In this document: positions 12,465 to 22,475 of the stretch, one piece after another
Position numbering within the stretch: the first letter of the stretch is position 1
How the letters are laid out: every line of letters starts with the position of its first letter
Assembly (NCBI RefSeq): GCF_029407905.1
Contig: NC_073630.1
Span: 40,201,001-40,265,000, forward strand
Source of the DNA: Bubalus kerabau
Taxonomy: Eukaryota; Chordata; Mammalia; Artiodactyla; Bovidae
DNA: 64,000 nt
Reading direction: 5' to 3'
Position numbers and translations under genes: made by a program
The notes under the pieces: generated by a model
Seen by the model: only the letters and a program-made list of their open reading frames with translations
Databases searched by the model: none
What the model was told of the DNA's origin: nothing

Positions 12465-12600
12465 GTATTACTTGGTAACATTTATTGTGTACGAGCTATG
12501 TGCTGAGCACTCTGCTAGACGTTTTGTATATAATACCTCAGTTGATAGAACATCAGAAAATCATTGCTACTTTTCCCTGTTTTTCAAGTAAGAAAAATTA
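12465..12600 (-). mobile_element. MIR SINE fragment
   Basis: The reverse-complement MIR order is visible: a tttattgtgtacgagctatg-like block, then gctgagcactctgctagacg, then a diverged gagaaactgaggc-equivalent. Ancient and incomplete. Confidence 0.5.
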
Positions 12601-14034
12601 AGGCTGAGAACTTGAATTTTAGTCAGTAATGGGAAAGATAAGAGTTTGGGTAAGTCTATGTGATTCTAAAACCCGTTCCCTTTTTGCCACATCATTCCTG
12701 AGTTCTAGGAAGGCTGAGTCAGCCTCTATTTCCTGAACATTGGTCACGTTTTTTATAATCTCTAGATGACCTTGGAGAGGTCATCTTACAAGGTAATCTG
12801 TGTTATTCAAATTTACAGGCCTGTTCCTGCCTTAAGGCCTTTGTTCTAGGGTATTTCCTCCACTTGAAACATTCTTCCCCCAGATAGTCCAAGAAAAGGA
12901 ACACATGTCAGATAGGTAATAAGGGGATCTGATCACCTAGAGTCTTATAGGCCATTTTAGGACATTGGCTTTTTCTGTAAAAGAAATGGGAGACATTGCA
13001 GTATATTGTGCAGAGGAGTGACCTCATCTGATTTTGATTTTTAAAGGATCATTCTGAGTGCTATGTTGAAAAAGGCTTTTTAGGGATTATTATAGTAATC
13101 AGAGGAAAGATTAGTGGTGACCAAGATGATAGCAATGGAAGTGATGGGAAGTGGTTGGCTTCTGGATTTATATATGTATGTGTTAAAATTTTTAATGTTT
13201 TATTATGGAAAATGTCAAATACATACAGAAGTAGGGAGATAAGTTTAATGTTCCTACTAGGTACCCAGTGGACCTGTGAGGTGTCAGCATGTCAGATAGG
13301 TAGGTAATAAGGGGATTGTTTTAAACAGCTGCAACAATTGTCAACTGTGACCAACCTCATTTCTTCTGTACTACTCTCCACTACCTCCCTATCCTAGATT
13401 GGGAAGGAAGCAGTTTGAAGGGAACCCCAAATGCCATATTCCATGTGTAAATCTTCAGCTTTTCCCACCCAGCTGCTCCTGTGACAACCGCTCCGGGTAT
13501 TCTGCAGTTTACCCCGCGGGTCTTGCTTGCTCACAGCTTCTCGTACTCATGGTTTTTACTTACTGTCTGCCCTCTTTGTCCTCTTGAAACCTTTTTCCTT
13601 CTACCAATTATTGTGTATCTCTGAAATTCATTCTAGGTTCTGTTTGCTGTTGTTCGTTCTGCACAGAGTTCATAAACTGGCCAGACTGTGTTAGAGAGGC
13701 TGCTGTTGGGTCAGACGCCCTCTCTTGGTCCTTTCAGTTGGCACGATATCAAGGTCAGTTTCCCAGAGAGGTTATAACAATGGCAGTCACTTAGCAAACA
13801 ATACGCTGCTCTCTAGTACTAATAAATAGTGGAGATTTAGTGCTAAGAAAGGATGTAAATTATTCAAAGAAAAGTGAGCCTGCAATAAGGCTAGAAATAG
13901 ATAAGTGCCTAACCACTTAATTGCCATTATTTTACAGTCTGATCTGACTCCTTTGGAGTGCTATTCTTGGGTGCCACGAAGGAATTAAGGGTTTTTGGTT
14001 GTTTTTTTTTTTTTAAGATATATTTCTTTGTATT
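12601..14034. other. Intergenic with old unresolved repeats
   Basis: 12950-13160 resembles a common ancient mammalian repeat (gtgacctcatctgattttga, then ggatcattctgagtgctatg). 13185-13420 resembles another (tattatggaaaatgtcaaat, caacaattgtcaactgtg). I cannot name either family with confidence. The motif gataggtaataaggggat occurs near both 12913 and 13300. No gene seen. Confidence 0.4.
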
Positions 14035-14255
14035 AGGCTGAGTAATAGCATAGATGATAATGTACTAAGAGTCAAGACCTACATTTAATTCCTGTGTTCC
14101 TTATGGACTCTCTGCAACATTAGACAAGCAAATAAACCTCTCCATACTATAGATTTTCCACTGTCAGATGAAATTAACACCTGCCCTTTTCCTACTTCAC
14201 ATATGTAGACAAGATCCGAGAGGTAGAAGCACTTTGAACCTTCATTTCTAGAAAG
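14035..14255 (+). mobile_element. MIR SINE
   Basis: A diverged MIR in sense orientation: head-like aagagtcaagacctacattt, core with tctgcaacattagacaagc and cctctccatac, then cactgtcagatgaaatt. No gene signal. Confidence 0.5.
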
Positions 14256-14744
14256 TGTGTGAAAAATCTAAGTAGTTACTGTTTTCAATGTGAAGATTTT
14301 AATACAGTTATAAAATGAACAGTGGATTTAAGTTCTTGTTTTTGTAAAAGATTATATTCTTCAATCTGTTCGTCTTCAACATGTACACAAACATTTTTCT
14401 TTCTACATTGTAATGTATCTGCCATGTCTATATACAACTTAGAACCGTACCTGGAACTTTGTAAGAACTATATAAATGTTAGCTATTACCTTCATCAATG
14501 TGAAAAATAGTCAAAACAAAAATCCATAGAGCCAAATGCTTAAAAAATTTACCACCTCTGCGCCCTGTATACACACCGACCTAAAATGCAATTGGTTGAA
14601 ATACATAAAGTAGTATATTATGTGAGTATATGAGTGAAGGAAAACTTTGGGGGCCCTGAAAACCTGTAAGTGTATGTGTTTATGAATAAAAGGGGAGGGG
14701 TGACACTTGAAGATGACACTTTTGGTGCCTGATAGCCCACTTGT
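14256..14744. other. Intergenic, nothing recognised
   Basis: AT-rich sequence without a recognisable repeat or exon. Open frames on both strands (62 and 79 codons) have no recognisable features. Confidence 0.4.
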
Positions 14745-14925
14745 TCTCAAAGACTGGTTAGTGTACCTGCTGCATCAGAATCACTTGGGAGTTCTCTAAA
14801 ATCCCTGGTTCTGTTTTCAGAGATTCTGATCTAACAGGATAATGGTAGGGATTAAGCATGCAAACACTTCTTAAGTTTCTTAGATGATCCTGCTGCTTAC
14901 CCAGGTCTGGGAATCACTGGCAATG
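14745..14925 (+). mobile_element. MER5A-like hAT DNA transposon fragment
   Basis: The order gcatcagaatcacttggga, agagattctgatctaacagg, then ccaggtctgggaatcactg with terminal-inverted-repeat-like ends follows the non-autonomous hAT element MER5A. It is ancient and immobile. Confidence 0.65.
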
Positions 14926-15330
14926 TAGAAAAATAAAATGCACTTTGCCTTAGCACATCATTTGTTTCCTGTCGTTTTGTTCAGAGTGGTATGTATGTAT
15001 GAAGAAATACACAAATCCACAGCCAGAGAAGAAGATGGAGGATCTCTATTAAAATCAAAATAGTGATTATCTCTGGCTTATGGGTTTATGGAAATATTTA
15101 TTTTGCATTTGTTTTTCTTAGTTCTAAACTTTCTGGTTAAATATGTATTATTTTTATAATAAATGTTGCTAAGGGAAATATTTACAACCAGCACAAGATT
15201 ATAAAGACCCCCATGCAATATATGTCTTTAATTTACCAAATGTGGGGAAAAACCCAAAACAGTCTATTAATGAATATGTCTTTTTTTTTTTTTTAAGAAA
15301 GACTACTTTTAAAGCAATGTGGGAACAATA
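14926..15330. other. FABP2 downstream intergenic region
   Basis: AT-rich sequence just beyond the predicted FABP2 polyadenylation site. It has an A/T-rich tract at 15278-15296 and no gene of its own. Confidence 0.5.
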
Positions 15331-15336
15331 TTTATT
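15331..15336 (-). terminator. FABP2: FABP2 polyadenylation signal AATAAA
   Basis: A canonical AATAAA on the minus strand, 254 nt after the FABP2 stop codon. It would give a 3' UTR of roughly 270-280 nt. Cleavage probably falls near 15310-15318 (inferred). No earlier canonical hexamer was noticed between the stop and this site. Confidence 0.65.
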
Positions 15337-15589
15337 CATATGTTTTTTAAAATGTCACATTCTTTTAGAACACCAGTAAATACATCTTAGAAAATGTAAG
15401 ACAAGTTAAATCCTAATTAGCTTTTACATGTTTTTCTTTGGTGAGACTGGAAATATAAGCCATTGACCAATGCTTATAAAAGATCTAATCAATCAGCAAC
15501 TTAAACCAGATGAGGAGAGGAAAGCATTTCTGGTTCCATATAGATTTTCCATCTAATCTGTGTTCTGGGAAATGCTCCAGGAACAGTGC

Positions 15590-15640
15590 TCATTCCTTTT
15601 TGAAAATCCTCTTGGCTTCCACACCTTCATAAGTGTAAGT
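15590..15640 (-). CDS. FABP2: FABP2 coding exon 4 and stop
   Basis: 51 nt after acceptor CTTTCAG: sixteen codons (TYTYEGVEAKRIFKKE) and TGA at 15592-15590. R127 of the pocket lies here. Confidence 0.97.
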   Translation of the reverse strand, partial: TYTYEGVEAKRIFKKE

Positions 15641-18511
15641 CTGAAAGGTGTTCATAAACATAGAAGAATTTGACATTAAGATTAGAGGCTCAATTAAGAA
15701 AAATATTAGTAGTATTTAGCTTCAAAATGTATTTTTTTTCTTGTACTTGATAGTCACATTTTATACAGATAGAGGAGACATTCATTTAAAAATATGTTTT
15801 GGTTTGTAGTCACATTTTCAGTTAAAATAGGCTCAATGTGTTGATGTATGTAAGTTCTCTTCAAATAGGCATCAGAAAATACCTATATTTTAAAACTCAG
15901 AAAGATTTATGAGAAAAGTAATAGTCTGTTTATTGATGATTTTACTCAGCAACCCCCCAGATAAAAATCACTGCTATGTAATTATTTTTGTCTTTGGAAA
16001 ATAACTCACCTGGACCATCTCGCCACCTATAATTTCTCGGACAGTATTTAGTTCATTTCCATTGTCCAACCGTTTAAATTTTCCGACAAGTTTATCTCCC
16101 TCCAGGGCCCACGCCCCCTGTATAAGATTTCAAAATAATAATAAAAAAACCATTTTTAAGGGTCTTACACGTGTCAGGCACTGTTCAGAGGCCTACAGAT
16201 CTACTTCTTCAAACTTCACTGTAACCCTATGAAGTAGATATGTTTATCTCCGTTGCACAGATGAAAAAACTGAAATACAGTAATTAAAGTCACAAAGCCA
16301 AGCTTGCACCTAGATTACCGGGGCTCTAGAGTACAGGCTGGTAACCATCTGGCTCTGTAGTTTCATGCCGAATTGTAAGGCAGATAATCGGGACTTCTCT
16401 TTACTAAGTCTTTCACATTAAAAAGAGTGTTCTAAGTTTAATCATGGTTCATATTAGTTTAACAGAGAAGTTAACAAGCTTGTACTTGTTTTAACTTATG
16501 TAATTGTGGTAACAGATGAAACAGCCATAATTGATAAAATAGTTGACAGCTTAATTGTCATTGCAAACATGTTTAATTTAACCTGAAAAGTTCTAAGTGG
16601 AAACATTTTTTTAAAAATCAGTTGAAAAATGTGACCCTGTTTTATATCTTAAAATTTTAGATCTTAAATAGTAAAATGAATTCCCAGTGACCTACATTGT
16701 AACATTGGACCTTTCTATTTGGTCACACATTCATTCACTAATTTATTCACTTATTTTATCATTTCAATTACACGTCTATTTTAGTTAAGTTAGATAGCTC
16801 TAGAAGCTTTTATTGCTGTCAGATATGTTGAAAACACTGACATTTTCTTTATGAATAGGTGTATACTCAGTCATTCAAAGGATATTTTTCTAATTGTTGT
16901 TTAATCCAGGTTCTTTAATAGATAACATATGAAAATCAAAACATTTTTAAATACTCTGCTAACTTGTATGATGTTTAATATGGATAAACTCCACTGACTG
17001 CTTCAGTAAATGAAGGAGACCTACATTCATTAACCGATCCAGTGGAAGAAAACAGAGATTATTTTTGCAGTATGTAGAAAAATCAGGAATGCTTTGCTTA
17101 TAAAAAATTTCTTACACTGAGTTCAGTTCCATCTGCGAGGCTGTAATTAAAAGTGACACCAAGCTCAAAAATAATTTCAATGCTTCGAAAAGTGCTTGAT
17201 TCTTTGACTGTGAATTTATTTCCTTCTTGTGTAATTATCAGTTTCAAATTATCATGAGCTGCAAGCTTCCTTTTCACCACATTAATACCTGCAAAGACAA
17301 AGAGAATGGAGGAAATAAAGTCAAAATGCCATGGAAAGTGCTACTTTTCCAAGTTCTGTTTTAACTAGTTAATTAACCAGTTAATATTTTGTGGGTGAAG
17401 AGGAATACCTGATCATATTGCCTTTGCGCAAGAGCATTCAGATTGCTTCTGTAGAAAAAGTTCAAGCTCAATCATATTAAACTATTTTTCTAAAACTGAA
17501 AAAAATTAAATGAAGCATAGAATTGTAGAATCTTTGAGTAATTTTTAAAAAAATTATAAATATTTTTGTTTCAATGTTAAGTAAGTCAAATTCCAGGGAT
17601 ATCAAATGAAGGATTAAGAAAGTACATTTATATATTTATAAGGATATATACTACTTTAATTCCACATGTATGGTACACTTTCTTTTTTAATGTCCCTTTG
17701 TTTTCCATGGCTTTAAAATTTTGAATTTCATAATTCTCTTTGCTTTTTGTGGTGTTTCTATCATAGAAATGAGAAAATTAGCAAATATTACGGTCAAATT
17801 CATTATTATAAGAATCTACAAATTCCATAAATGTGAACTTGGAATTCCTAAACTACAGGATATAATTGATGCAGATTTTTATTTTTAGGGAATGACAAAT
17901 CTTTTTGCCCAAAGTGTTCAGTGTATGGGCTGCCAGAGTAGTGGTGTAGATATTAAAATCTGTTAAATTAAAACTTTTGTAGAAACTACATGCTGTCATG
18001 AGATCATTCCAAAAGCTCTGCAAGTCAGAGGAAGAGAATTAAGTCTCATTTGTTTTCATTGCTCTATTATATGGCCTTTGCTTTTCCATCCCCTAGAATT
18101 TAATATTTTAAAGTATGAAAGTTATCACTATGCTCTGCCATATTTTACTTTCTAAACAAACAAAAAACTATTCAATTTTCAGTCACCAGTTAACATAAAT
18201 GAAACATATCTGGATGTTTTTTGTGTTTTAGAGAATAGTGCCCAAGAATCTTTTCTTCCACTGGTGAGAGTGTATTCTTTCTAATGTAAGAAGTGAGAAT
18301 GTGATTTTCCCTACTCTGAACCAGCACCGATTCTTGATCCTCACCAGCACAACAGGTGCCATTGCCTAAGACTTGAGGTTTAGAAGGAGTTAAAGATGTC
18401 TGTGAAAAACAGAAGAACAAGCTGTTAAAGTATTAAGCACTTACCCATTTTTTCCATGAACTTTTCATAGTTCTCATTTCTGTCTACCTTCCAAGTACCA
18501 TCAAACGCCAT
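15590..18511 (-). CDS. FABP2: FABP2, intestinal fatty-acid-binding protein (4 exons)
   Basis: This cytosolic lipid chaperone of enterocytes binds long-chain fatty acids in a beta-barrel closed by a helix-turn-helix lid. Spliced exons (18511-18445, 17288-17116, 16117-16010, 15640-15590) encode 132 residues, exactly the family length. All three introns have GT-AG ends, with phases 1, 0 and 0 as in other FABPs. The N-terminus MAFDGTWKVDRNENYEKFME holds the FABP signature. R107 (Arg106 without the initiator Met), R127 and W83 (Trp82) match known ligand-pocket residues. The C-terminus is YEGVEAKRIFKKE. The start sits in ACCATGG with an in-frame TAA four codons upstream. Residue 55 (mature 54), the site of the human Ala54Thr polymorphism, is Thr. 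No frameshift or premature stop is seen, so the gene looks functional. Introns are 1156, 998 and 369 bp. Confidence 0.97.
16010..16117 (-). CDS. FABP2: FABP2 coding exon 3
   Basis: 108 nt, codons 81-116, between acceptor CTTATACAG and donor GTGAGT. It carries W83 and R107 of the fatty-acid pocket and the block GNELNTVREIIGG. Confidence 0.97.
16155..16345 (-). mobile_element. MIR SINE in FABP2 intron 2
   Basis: Plus-strand blocks cacgtgtcaggcactgttc, taaccctatgaagtagat, cagatgaaaaaactgaaat and ttaaagtcacaaagcca follow the reverse complement of MIR. It therefore lies in the same orientation as the FABP2 transcript. Confidence 0.75.
17116..17288 (-). CDS. FABP2: FABP2 coding exon 2
   Basis: 173 nt between the acceptor CTTTGCAG and donor GTAAGA, codons 23-80. 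It includes the block KRKLAAHDNLKL and the segment FTVKESSTF, whose Thr is at the human Ala54Thr position. The exon ends after T-E-L-S. Confidence 0.97.
18445..18511 (-). CDS. FABP2: FABP2 coding exon 1
   Basis: 67 coding nt: codons 1-22 plus the first base of Gly23. It encodes the first beta-strand and the start of the helical lid. The donor is GTAAGTGC. The start has a strong Kozak context (ACCATGG). Confidence 0.97.
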
Positions 18512-18570
18512 GGTCTCTGGTTAATTCAGCCTCTGAGCAATCAGAGATTCAGGTCCATCCTTAGGAGAGA

Positions 18571-18580
18571 ATTTATTATA
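18571..18580 (-). promoter_or_regulatory. FABP2: FABP2 TATA-like box
   Basis: The minus strand reads TATAATAAAT here, 60-70 nt upstream of the start codon. Transcription would begin near 18545 with a 5' UTR of about 35 nt. Position and sequence suit a TATA-driven enterocyte promoter; the transcription start itself is inferred. Confidence 0.6.
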
Positions 18581-18617
18581 TTTCTTATCTTAGAACCAGC
18601 TTCATATTGTGATGTGG

Positions 18618-18631
18618 AAGTTTAAAGTTCA
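18618..18631 (-). promoter_or_regulatory. FABP2: HNF4-type direct-repeat element of FABP2 promoter
   Basis: The minus strand reads TGAACTTTAAACTT, two TGAACTT-like 7-bp repeats. From memory of the literature, the rodent Fabp2 promoter has an HNF4/ARP-1-binding element TGAACTTTGAACTT at a similar distance from the start site. This copy differs at one base. It lies about 75-85 bp upstream of the inferred start. Confidence 0.65.
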
Positions 18632-19814
18632 AGAGGCCACTTGACTTCATTAATGCCAAACCTTCTAGTTTCTATAAATTTCTTAGCTCCCCTTCTGAAA
18701 TTCAACTGCAATAAACATGATAAGCATATGTATTCTATCTTAAACTATGACTTGCAGGTACATTTATTTCAAGAGTTAGAATGCATACTGTATGAAGATA
18801 GTTTTTTTGTTTGCAAGTTCAAAGTGCACACTTTGTTGGAAGTAGCATAATTTAGAGCATATATCAAATGGGTTTTGGAAAATGAGACTATTAATGACCT
18901 ATCCCATTTTTATAATAGCAATTACCTTGTAAGTAATGTAAGACTTCATGATCAAATACAGCTGAAAGTTGATGTTAATAGGATATGGAGACTGGAAGTT
19001 TATTTATTTTTCTAATATGTCCTTTTGCATTGTGTTTTTGGGTTTCCAGGACTTTGGGTAAATATCGTGGCACCTGGTACAGGGCATGACACACAGTAGG
19101 GACCCATTACATTTTTGTTTTGGTCTTAAATGCTGGTAGGCCACTGAGAAAAATTTCAAGAGGTAGAAACATGGATGGATGTCATGAAAACTCCCATAAG
19201 TGAAAGAATCTTTAGACATCTGCCATGTGCAGAAAAAACAAAAGCCAGATGTCAGCTATGCCATTAACTAAAACCATTCCTGTGTTTACTTTCCCCATAC
19301 TCAAACCACTATATTTGGTTAAGAAAATCCTTGATATTTGGTTAAGAAAATCTTTGATTTTCTACTGTCTGTTAGAAAGTCACTGAAAGTGTGTTTATTT
19401 AGGTAGTTTTTGACACGTACTAGTGATTAACTTGGGACCAGATAGGACTTGGATTCGCCTGTTAAGATCAGCATAATGCTTTAGCTCCCTTTGGAAATAC
19501 AGCTTGCCTCTCTGTGATCTCGCAGCGACTGAAATAAAAGTGCCTGACTCCGGAAGGTGGGGAGGAAGAAACTAGAATGGCTTCTTACCATTGTTCACCT
19601 AACACTGGCCTTTATCTCATGGCTACCTTGAGCTTCCCAGGAAGAGCAGAATAAGATTAGATGAGGGCAAATAGCACTGGGACTCATGCAGACCTGCTAA
19701 CAAATGGCCATGTTAAACTTTCATCTTCCATTTGTCAGTAGCAGTAACCTAATTTAAAATCAGTTAGGAATCCCTGTTATCTCTATAGTGTGGAATCATT
19801 GACATTTAAAAAAA
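18632..19814. other. FABP2 5' flank, intergenic
   Basis: No further gene recognised. The proximal part may hold distal promoter elements, but none is clear enough to call. A 23-bp tandem duplication is annotated separately. Confidence 0.4.
19311..19356. repeat. Two-copy 23-bp tandem duplication
   Basis: The units at 19311-19333 and 19334-19356 both begin atatttggttaagaaaatc and differ at one base (22/23 identical), which indicates a recent small duplication. Confidence 0.9.
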
Positions 19815-19825
19815 TGATTAGATTG

Positions 19826-19970
19826 GGACTTCTCTGGAAGTCCAGTGGTTAAGACTTTGCCTTCCAATGCAGGGGGTGCAAGTTCGATTCCTGGTCAGGG
19901 AGCTAAGATCCCACATGCTTCATGGCCCAAAAAAGCAAAATATTAAACAGAAGCAATATTTAAAAAAACA
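19826..19970 (+). mobile_element. CHR-type tRNA-derived SINE with 11-bp TSD
   Basis: A ggacttctctggaagtccag head, B-box-like gttcgattcc and a gatcccacatgcttcatggc tail, then an A-rich end. This is the cetartiodactyl CHR SINE type. It is flanked by perfect direct repeats tgattagattg at 19815-19825 and 19971-19981. Confidence 0.88.
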
Positions 19971-19981
19971 TGATTAGATTG

Positions 19982-21273
19982 AATTTTTAACATCACACAT
20001 TTTTCTGCAGCTTCCAAACTCTGTTATCTCCCATTTCTTACCGCTTACCCAGACCCCCATCTAGAAAAGGTCATACAGAACCAATGGCCAGTTTCCCTTT
20101 ACAGACTTCTCATACTGATGATACAGTTGGGCCAGTCAGCTGAGGGCTGACTCAGTCCTTTATTTTCTTCTTTGATAATACTAGAAGATTTAGGGTCCTG
20201 CTCCTGCAGCTTGGGAAACTGGGTGGGTTAGATGTGCTTGGTTGGGGGTGGGGGACAGGTGGTAATGATGCTATAGAGGTAGAGTTGTACTCTCTATATG
20301 AGAGTTGTACTCTCTATATGGACTCCACAGTCCACGTCAGCCACTGAGTTGTGTGGAAGTAGTAGAAATCAGCAGAAGCTCCTGTTCATCCCTGTCCCAT
20401 TCCTCCAAGTACAAATCACATTCCTTAACGTGGTTTCTCATGCCCCTTCTTATATCTTGGGTCTCCTGTCATTCCTTACTGTGTACTCGGAGATTTAGTA
20501 TATCGAACTTCTTGCAGTCCTCAGTCTTGTGAATGTGCCTGCTTTCTGTTGCTTCAGGTCACAACTTGGTCACTGCGTGCTCCAGGAAACATGTCCTGAA
20601 CCACAGAGACTGGGTCAGGTGAGTCCACGTCTCTCAAGTGCAGTGACCTTCCAAGAGCCTCAACATAGCTCATAAGAGACAAAAGGAGTTGACGCCTGAC
20701 CATCATTTGTATCATCATGAAGTACAGAGAGCGATATCATGATGAGGGATCGTATGATGCTTCAGGCTCACTTACAAGGAATGGCTTTCTAGAGATCACA
20801 GAAACCCTTTTAGCCTGTTGTAAAGCTGAAAGGAAAGTTTTTCTATTTTTAAAAATATATATCACTTATGGGAAATAGCATTTTCAGAATTTCTGAACCC
20901 TGCTTTTCAGTGCCAAGTTATTTAACTTTTTCAAGTCAGAGAAAGGTAGTGGTCTCTCTGAGGGCCCTGTAAGAGGACTTGAGGGACAGATGTAAGGAGC
21001 AAGAGTAAAGTCTTAAGGCTACTGTCCAGTCCCTAGCAGTGAATGGGGAACGAGGGAGAATTCTGAAGTTTGCCTACAGAGTTTGCTTCATTCTGTTTTA
21101 ACCATAAGCCTCTAAACTTTAGAAATACTAAGACCTTTTAAATTATGTTTTAGGATTTTGTGCATGATATTGCTGGCTCATTTTCTTCCAAAGAAGGCTA
21201 TAGAGTTACAGCAGTGTACAAGGACGTATCTACCAAATAATGGTGAGTGCACCCTGCTAATTGTCATTAACAA
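19982..21273. other. Intergenic, nothing recognised
   Basis: No gene or named repeat recognised. Open frames of 66 and 75 codons around 20298-20532 overlap in different frames and lack motifs. The tandem duplication at 20281 is annotated separately. Confidence 0.4.
20281..20320. repeat. Perfect 20-bp tandem duplication with internal hairpin
   Basis: agagttgtactctctatatg occurs twice in direct succession. Each unit contains agag-ttgta-ctct, a short inverted repeat that may have promoted the duplication. Confidence 0.92.
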
Positions 21274-21288
21274 CAAGGCAGCCATTTT

Positions 21289-22193
21289 TAAAAATTTTAA
21301 TTGGAGGCTAATTACTTTACAGTATTGTGGTGGTTTTGCTATACATTGACATGAATCAGCCATAGGTGTACATGCATTCCCCATCCTGAATCCCCCTCCC
21401 ACCTCCCTCCCCATCCCATCCCTCTGGGTCATCCCAGTGCACCAGCCCTGAGCACCCTGTATCATGCATCGAACCTGGACTGGAGATCTGTTTCACATAT
21501 GGTAATATACATGTTTCAGTGGTATTCTCTCAAACCATCCCACCCTCGCCTTCTCCCAGAGTCCAAAAGACTGTTCTTTACATCTGTGTCTCTTTTGCTG
21601 TCTCGCATACAAGGTCATCGTTACCATCTTTCTAAATTCCACATATATGTGTTAGTATACTGTATTGGTGTTTTTCTTTCTGACTTACTTTGCTATGTAA
21701 AATAGGCTCCAGTTTCATACACCTCATTAGAACTGATTCAAATGCTGATTCTTTTTAATAGCTGAGTAATATTCCATTGTGAATATGTACCACAGCTTTC
21801 TTATCCATTCATCTGCCAATGGACATCTAGGTTGCTTCCATGTCCTGACTATTATAAACAGTGCTGCGATGAACATTGGGGTACACGTGTCTCTTTCAAT
21901 TCTGGTTTCCTCAGTGTGAATGCCCAGCAGTGGGATTGCTGGGTCATAAGGCAGTTCTGTTTTCAGTTTTTTAAGGAATCTCCACACTGTTCTCCATAGT
22001 GGCTGTACTAGTTTGCATTCCCACCAACAGTGTAAGAGGGTTCCTTTTTCTCTGCACCCTCTCCAGCATTTATTGTTTATAGACTTTTTGATAGCAGCCA
22101 TTCTGACCGACATGAGACGGTACCTCATTGTGGTTTTGATTTGCATTTCTCTGATAATGAGTGATGTTGAGCATCTTTTCATGTGTTTGTTAG
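21289..22193 (-). mobile_element. 5'-truncated young L1 (ORF2 C-terminus and 3' UTR)
   Basis: A minus-oriented bovine-type L1. The frame 22182-21727 encodes the last 151 codons of ORF2, with the cysteine-rich CWRGCREKGTLLHCWWEC motif and the YYSAIKK block; the 3' UTR follows. It is flanked by perfect 15-bp target-site duplications caaggcagccatttt at 21274-21288 and 22194-22208. Few stops suggest a fairly recent insertion. Confidence 0.95.
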
Positions 22194-22276
22194 CAAGGCA
22201 GCCATTTTATAGGATCCACATGTGTTGGTTGAATGATGTTGCATGAAGGATTTATGACTGCGTCTTCTGCCTTATC

Positions 22277-22464
22277 ATTACCTTTTTTTTTATATTTATG
22301 TATCTGGCTGTGCCGGGTCTTCATTGCAGCATGCTGGATCATTGGTTGTGGCACTCGAGGTCTTTAGTTGTGGTGTGTGGGATCTAGTTCCCTGACCAGG
22401 GATCAAACCCAGGGTCCCTGCATTGGGAGCATGAAATCTTAACCCCTGGACCATCAGGGAAGTC
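22277..22464 (-). mobile_element. CHR-type SINE, inverted, 11-bp TSD
   Basis: Reverse-oriented tRNA-derived SINE: a T-rich 3' tail at the left, then gtcttcattgcagcatgctg, a gggatcaaacccagggtcc B-box complement, and ccatcagggaagtc at the 5' end. Perfect direct repeats tctgccttatc flank it at 22266-22276 and 22465-22475. Confidence 0.88.
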
Positions 22465-22475
22465 TCTGCCTTATC

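Noticed and set aside
1..15000. C4orf3 or another neighbour expected downstream of FABP2 from human synteny
   Set aside because: No CpG-rich promoter or exon encoding the short membrane protein was found; it probably lies outside the window.
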